Source: an uncultured Rikenella sp.
Lineage (GTDB): Bacteria; Bacteroidota; Bacteroidia; Bacteroidales; Rikenellaceae
Length of the DNA: 5,251 bases
Assembly (NCBI GenBank): GCA_910577885.1
Contig: CAJTNK010000121.1
Coordinates: 1-5,251, forward strand
Direction: 5' to 3'
Shown here: positions 5,136-5,251 of the stretch, piece after piece
How positions within the stretch are numbered: position 1 is the stretch's first letter
Layout: each line of letters begins with the position of its first letter
Notes under the pieces: generated by a model
The model's input: only the letters and a program-made list of their open reading frames with translations
The model's database searches: none
Told to the model about the DNA's origin: nothing
Program-made: the position numbers and the translations under genes

Positions 5136-5251
5136 AACCTTTCTCTCTGCTTTGTTCTGTATTTGTCGACCGGATAGAACTGTTCTCTTTACTTTTGTTT
5201 CGCTCGTTTTGCTTTCGTGTAATTTGCAAACCGTGTTTTGTTTGGCTACTG
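5136..5251. other. AT-richer noncoding tail after rsmA
   Basis: This stretch is pyrimidine-rich on the plus strand, unlike the GC-rich genes. I see no terminator hairpin directly after the rsmA stop and no repeat of the families found upstream. It probably leads to a gene beyond the window. Confidence 0.5.
5190..5197 (+). promoter_or_regulatory. Candidate -7 promoter element for a downstream gene
   Basis: TACTTTTG matches the Bacteroidota -7 consensus TAnnTTTG exactly. The nearest TTTG upstream (5162-5165) is 24 bases away instead of about 19, so the -33 element is doubtful. In a T-rich stretch a chance match is quite possible. Confidence 0.3.

Overview
The window looks like a chromosomal segment of a Bacteroidota bacterium, most probably an Alistipes-like (Rikenellaceae) gut species. 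Four things point that way. All three genes lack a Shine-Dalgarno sequence. The recQ/kdsD gap carries Bacteroidota-type -33/-7 promoter elements (TAnnTTTG). RecQ has the long C-terminal extension common in that phylum. The noncoding DNA contains a piece of the FISUMP (Fib_succ_major/DUF1566-like) surface-protein domain. The genus is an inference from style, not a proven match.

Layout: positions 1-269 are noncoding, with short palindromic repeats. Positions 270-2489 (minus strand) encode the DNA helicase RecQ. A short divergent promoter region (about 2490-2615) separates it from kdsD (2616-3593, plus strand), a SIS+CBS D-arabinose-5-phosphate isomerase that supplies the KDO/lipopolysaccharide pathway. 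Positions 3594-4304 are a 711-base gene-poor stretch. It holds a possible terminator, several hairpins with 7-8 bp stems and three-base loops, two copies of a roughly 100-bp composite repeat, and between them an orphan C-terminal piece of a FISUMP domain. Positions 4305-5135 (plus strand) encode the 16S rRNA dimethyltransferase RsmA/KsgA. Positions 5136-5251 are AT-richer noncoding DNA, possibly with a promoter for a gene beyond the window.

The three genes are housekeeping genes with unrelated jobs: DNA repair, outer-membrane sugar synthesis and ribosome maturation. No pathway links them, although recQ and kdsD share a compact mirror-image divergent promoter. The unusual material is the repeat mosaic. 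It flanks the genes on both sides and ends 33 bases before the rsmA start. The embedded FISUMP piece has codons at its likely surface-loop positions that look like products of diversity-generating-retroelement (DGR) adenine mutagenesis. No reverse transcriptase, tRNA, rRNA, CRISPR array or transposase is visible here.
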